Source: Actinophytocola sp. (lineage in GTDB: Bacteria > Actinomycetota > Actinomycetes > Mycobacteriales > Pseudonocardiaceae). Taken from it: a DNA stretch of 35,206 bases. How positions within the stretch are numbered: position 1 is the stretch's first letter; each line of letters opens with the position of its first letter. Where the stretch lies: assembly GCA_009377385.1 (NCBI GenBank), contig WHUD01000015.1, positions 18,010 through 53,215 on the forward strand, read 5' to 3'. Below are positions 33,676-35,206 of this stretch, piece by piece. A program made the translations under genes and the position numbers. Below the pieces are notes generated by a model. That model was not told the DNA's origin and made no database searches. It was given only the letters and a program-made list of their open reading frames with translations.

Positions 33676-33694
33676 CGTATCGAGGAGACAAACT

Positions 33695-34960
33695 ATGGCT
33701 CGATCTAAGTCCCTTTTGAAGGGCATCGCGCTCGCGGGCGTGGCCAGCCTGGCGCTCGCCGCGTGCGCGTCTGACGACGACACCGGGGGCGGCACCGAGG
33801 GCGGGGACGGCGGCGGCACGCTGAAGCTGGGCTACGTCCTGCCGGAGACCGGTCAGCTCGCGTACCTGGGTGACCCGCAGATCGCGGCGACCGAGTTCGC
33901 CATCCAGCAGATCAACAAGGCGGGCGGCGTACTCGGCAACGACGTTCCGCCTGTTGTTGGCCGCGACGAGGCGGGCCAGGAAGCGATCGCCGTGCAGTCG
34001 GCCGACCAGGTGCTCGCGGAGGACGTCAGCGCCGTGATCGGCGCGGCCGCGTCTGGCATGTCGCTTGCCATGATCGACAAGATCACCGGATCGGGTGTCG
34101 CGCAGTGCTCCGGCTCGAACACCGCGCCGACGTTCACCGACTACGACGACGGCGGCTTCTACTTCCGCACCGCGCCGAGCGATGTGCTGCAGGGGCCGAT
34201 TCTCGCCGAGACGATCGTCGGGGACGGCCACAGCACCGTCGCGCTCGTCGCCCGCGCCGACGACTACGGCAAGGGCCTATTGGACGCGACCGCGGCCGCA
34301 CTCGAGGAGAACGGCGCCACCGTCGAGCTCAAGGAGACCTACGACCCGAAGGTGACCAACTTCGAGCCTGTGGTGCAGAAGGTCAAGAACGCCAACGCCG
34401 ACGCGGCCGTTGTGATCGGCTTCGAGGAAGGCACGCAGGTCCTGCAGGGCATGATCGAGGCGGGCATCGGCCCTGACCAGAAGGGCGTTTACGGCGCGGA
34501 CGGCCTTAACAATCCGGACCTGGCCAACCTGGTCTCCAAGGGTGCGCCGGGCAAGCTCGCCGGCATGAAGGGCACCGCTCCGGGCTCGGAGGGAAACAAG
34601 GAATTCACCGACGCACTGAAGGAGTTCAAGCCTAACCTGAAGGAGTTGCAGTTCGCGCCGCAGGTCTACGACTGCGTTGTCAGCATCGCGCTGGCCGCCG
34701 AGCAGGCGGGTAGCGTCGACGCGGCAGACTTCGCGCCGGAGATCAACGGCATCACCAAGAATGGCGAGAAGTGCACCGACTTCGACGAGTGCAAGAAGCT
34801 GATCGAACAGGGCACTGACATCGACTACGACGGCAAGAGCGGTCCGCTCGACTTCATCGAGGCTGGCGAGCCTGGCCAGGCGTCGATCGAGGTGTACGGC
34901 TTCAACAAGAAGGGTGAGCACGAAATCCTCAGCACGGAGACCAGCACGCTCGACGAGTAA
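33695..34960 (+). CDS. livJ: Branched-chain amino-acid ABC transporter substrate-binding lipoprotein (LivJ-type)
   Basis: Extracytoplasmic solute-binding protein of the Leu/Ile/Val-binding type I family, 421 aa. The N terminus is a lipoprotein signal ending in the lipobox LALAAC, with C24 the lipidated cysteine. A Gly/Asp-rich linker leads into LKLGYVLPETGQLAYLGDPQIAATEFAIQQINKAGGVLG, the family's opening strand-helix. Also seen are VIGAAASGMSLAMIDKITGSGVAQCSGSNTAPTFTD (ligand site) and TVALVARADDYGKGLLDATAAALEENGATVELKETYDP. Four cysteines allow disulfides. The ATG has GAGGAG about 9 nt upstream. The matching ATPase gene livF converges from the other strand rather than sharing the operon. 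Actual ligands could include other amino acids or urea. Confidence 0.94.
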   Translation: MARSKSLLKGIALAGVASLALAACASDDDTGGGTEGGDGGGTLKLGYVLPETGQLAYLGDPQIAATEFAIQQINKAGGVLGNDVPPVVGRDEAGQEAIAVQSADQVLAEDVSAVIGAAASGMSLAMIDKITGSGVAQCSGSNTAPTFTDYDDGGFYFRTAPSDVLQGPILAETIVGDGHSTVALVARADDYGKGLLDATAAALEENGATVELKETYDPKVTNFEPVVQKVKNANADAAVVIGFEEGTQVLQGMIEAGIGPDQKGVYGADGLNNPDLANLVSKGAPGKLAGMKGTAPGSEGNKEFTDALKEFKPNLKELQFAPQVYDCVVSIALAAEQAGSVDAADFAPEINGITKNGEKCTDFDECKKLIEQGTDIDYDGKSGPLDFIEAGEPGQASIEVYGFNKKGEHEILSTETSTLDE

Positions 34961-34970
34961 GACGTACTGT

Positions 34971-35016
34971 CACGACGGATGGGGCCGGCCCGCACGAGCC
35001 GGCCCCATCCGTCGTG
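34971..35016. terminator. 19-bp perfect hairpin after livJ
   Basis: Arms 34971-34989 and 34998-35016 (right arm GCCGGCCCCATCCGTCGTG) pair over 19 bp with an 8-nt loop, 10 nt after the livJ stop. It is a strong terminator by stem strength. It lies between convergent genes, so it may work in both directions. Confidence 0.85.
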
Positions 35017-35037
35017 TGTGGGGGCGCTCCCCCGCAC

Positions 35038-35086
35038 GCCGCACAACGGCCGGGACCGACGTCGACGGTCCCGGCCGTTGTGCGGC
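35038..35086. terminator. 21-bp perfect hairpin before the livF stop
   Basis: Arms 35038-35058 and 35066-35086 pair perfectly over 21 bp with a 7-nt loop that is itself self-complementary with the flanking bases. It starts 5 nt past the livF stop when read on the minus strand, so it is probably the livF-side terminator. Confidence 0.85.
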
Positions 35087-35091
35087 GTCTG

Positions 35092-35206
35092 TCAGGCCAC
35101 CTTGGCGAGCGTGCCCAGGTAGGTCTCGATCACCTTCTGGTCGTGCAGCAGCTCGTGCCCGGTGCCCGTATGGGCGTTGCGGCCCTGGTCGAGCACGTAG
35201 CCGTGG
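35092..35206 (-). CDS. livF: Branched-chain amino-acid ABC transporter ATPase LivF (C-terminal fragment at window edge)
   Basis: Only the last 37 residues and the stop are inside the window: HGYVLDQGRNAHTGTGHELL, then HDQKVIETYLGTLAKVA. The pattern (HGY-V-L-x-Q-G-R, T-G-x-x-x-E-L-L, x-V-x-x-x-Y-L-G) is the characteristic C terminus of LivF-type ATPases, after the H-loop. The rest, and probably livG, livM and livH, should lie to the right. It converges on livJ across two long hairpins. Confidence 0.85.
   Translation of the reverse strand, partial: HGYVLDQGRNAHTGTGHELLHDQKVIETYLGTLAKVA

Overview
This is a high-GC actinobacterial chromosome segment, most likely from a Pseudonocardiales relative such as Amycolatopsis, Saccharomonospora or Prauserella. 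The evidence is the strong G/C bias at third codon positions, frequent GTG starts, the CoaE-GrpB fusion, a four-S1-domain RpsA with a long acidic/Ala tail, and a polA-rpsA-coaE-uvrB-(MBL hydrolase)-uvrA gene set that matches, from memory, the order of the Mycobacterium tuberculosis Rv1629-Rv1638 neighbourhood. No rRNA, tRNA, transposase, integrase, prophage or CRISPR array was seen. This is a core-genome region with accessory genes inserted between conserved anchors.

Layout, left to right. 1-4735: uvrA (3' end outside the window), a membrane acyltransferase-3 protein and a metallo-beta-lactamase-fold hydrolase. 4744-7160: a tandem repeat array, trpS and a PucR-type regulator. 7282-10963: a secreted lipase, two large inverted repeats, an HTH_67/SCO6745-like protein, a threonine dehydratase-like enzyme and a secreted trypsin-like protease. 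11146-13423: a solitary LacI regulator and a RES-domain toxin-antitoxin pair. 13441-18588: terC behind a probable manganese (yybP-ykoY) riboswitch, divergent from an unusual gene that fuses an extracytoplasmic S15-like hydrolase to an ABC ATPase, with its permease. 18596-24300: a second repeat array, uvrB, an ASCH-domain protein, a DUF402 protein, a methyltransferase and coaE-grpB. 24471-30256: a possible small protein, rpsA, a methyltransferase-acetyltransferase pair, an SDR-like protein and an Asp-box propeller protein. 30268-35206: polA, a hotdog thioesterase, a LivJ-type lipoprotein and the 3' end of a convergent livF.

How the genes fit together. uvrA, uvrB and polA are three of the core nucleotide-excision-repair functions (damage recognition, incision-complex loading, gap filling). 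LivJ and LivF belong to one branched-chain amino-acid ABC importer, although here they converge on a pair of long hairpins. The S15-ABC fusion and its permease overlap by ATGA and should form one membrane complex with a catalytic domain outside the cell and the ATPase inside.

The least explained signals are: (1) a dispersed repeat family with 21-22 bp (two helical turns) periodicity, present in several intergenic gaps and, in frame, inside the coding sequences of coaE and the acyltransferase; (2) the hydrolase-ABC fusion transporter, with a perfect palindrome over its putative promoter; (3) a set of genes with a TANNNT hexamer 6-7 nt before the start codon, indicating leaderless transcripts; and (4) nested and alternative hairpins in the livJ leader. 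All calls come from reading the sequence. No database search was run.
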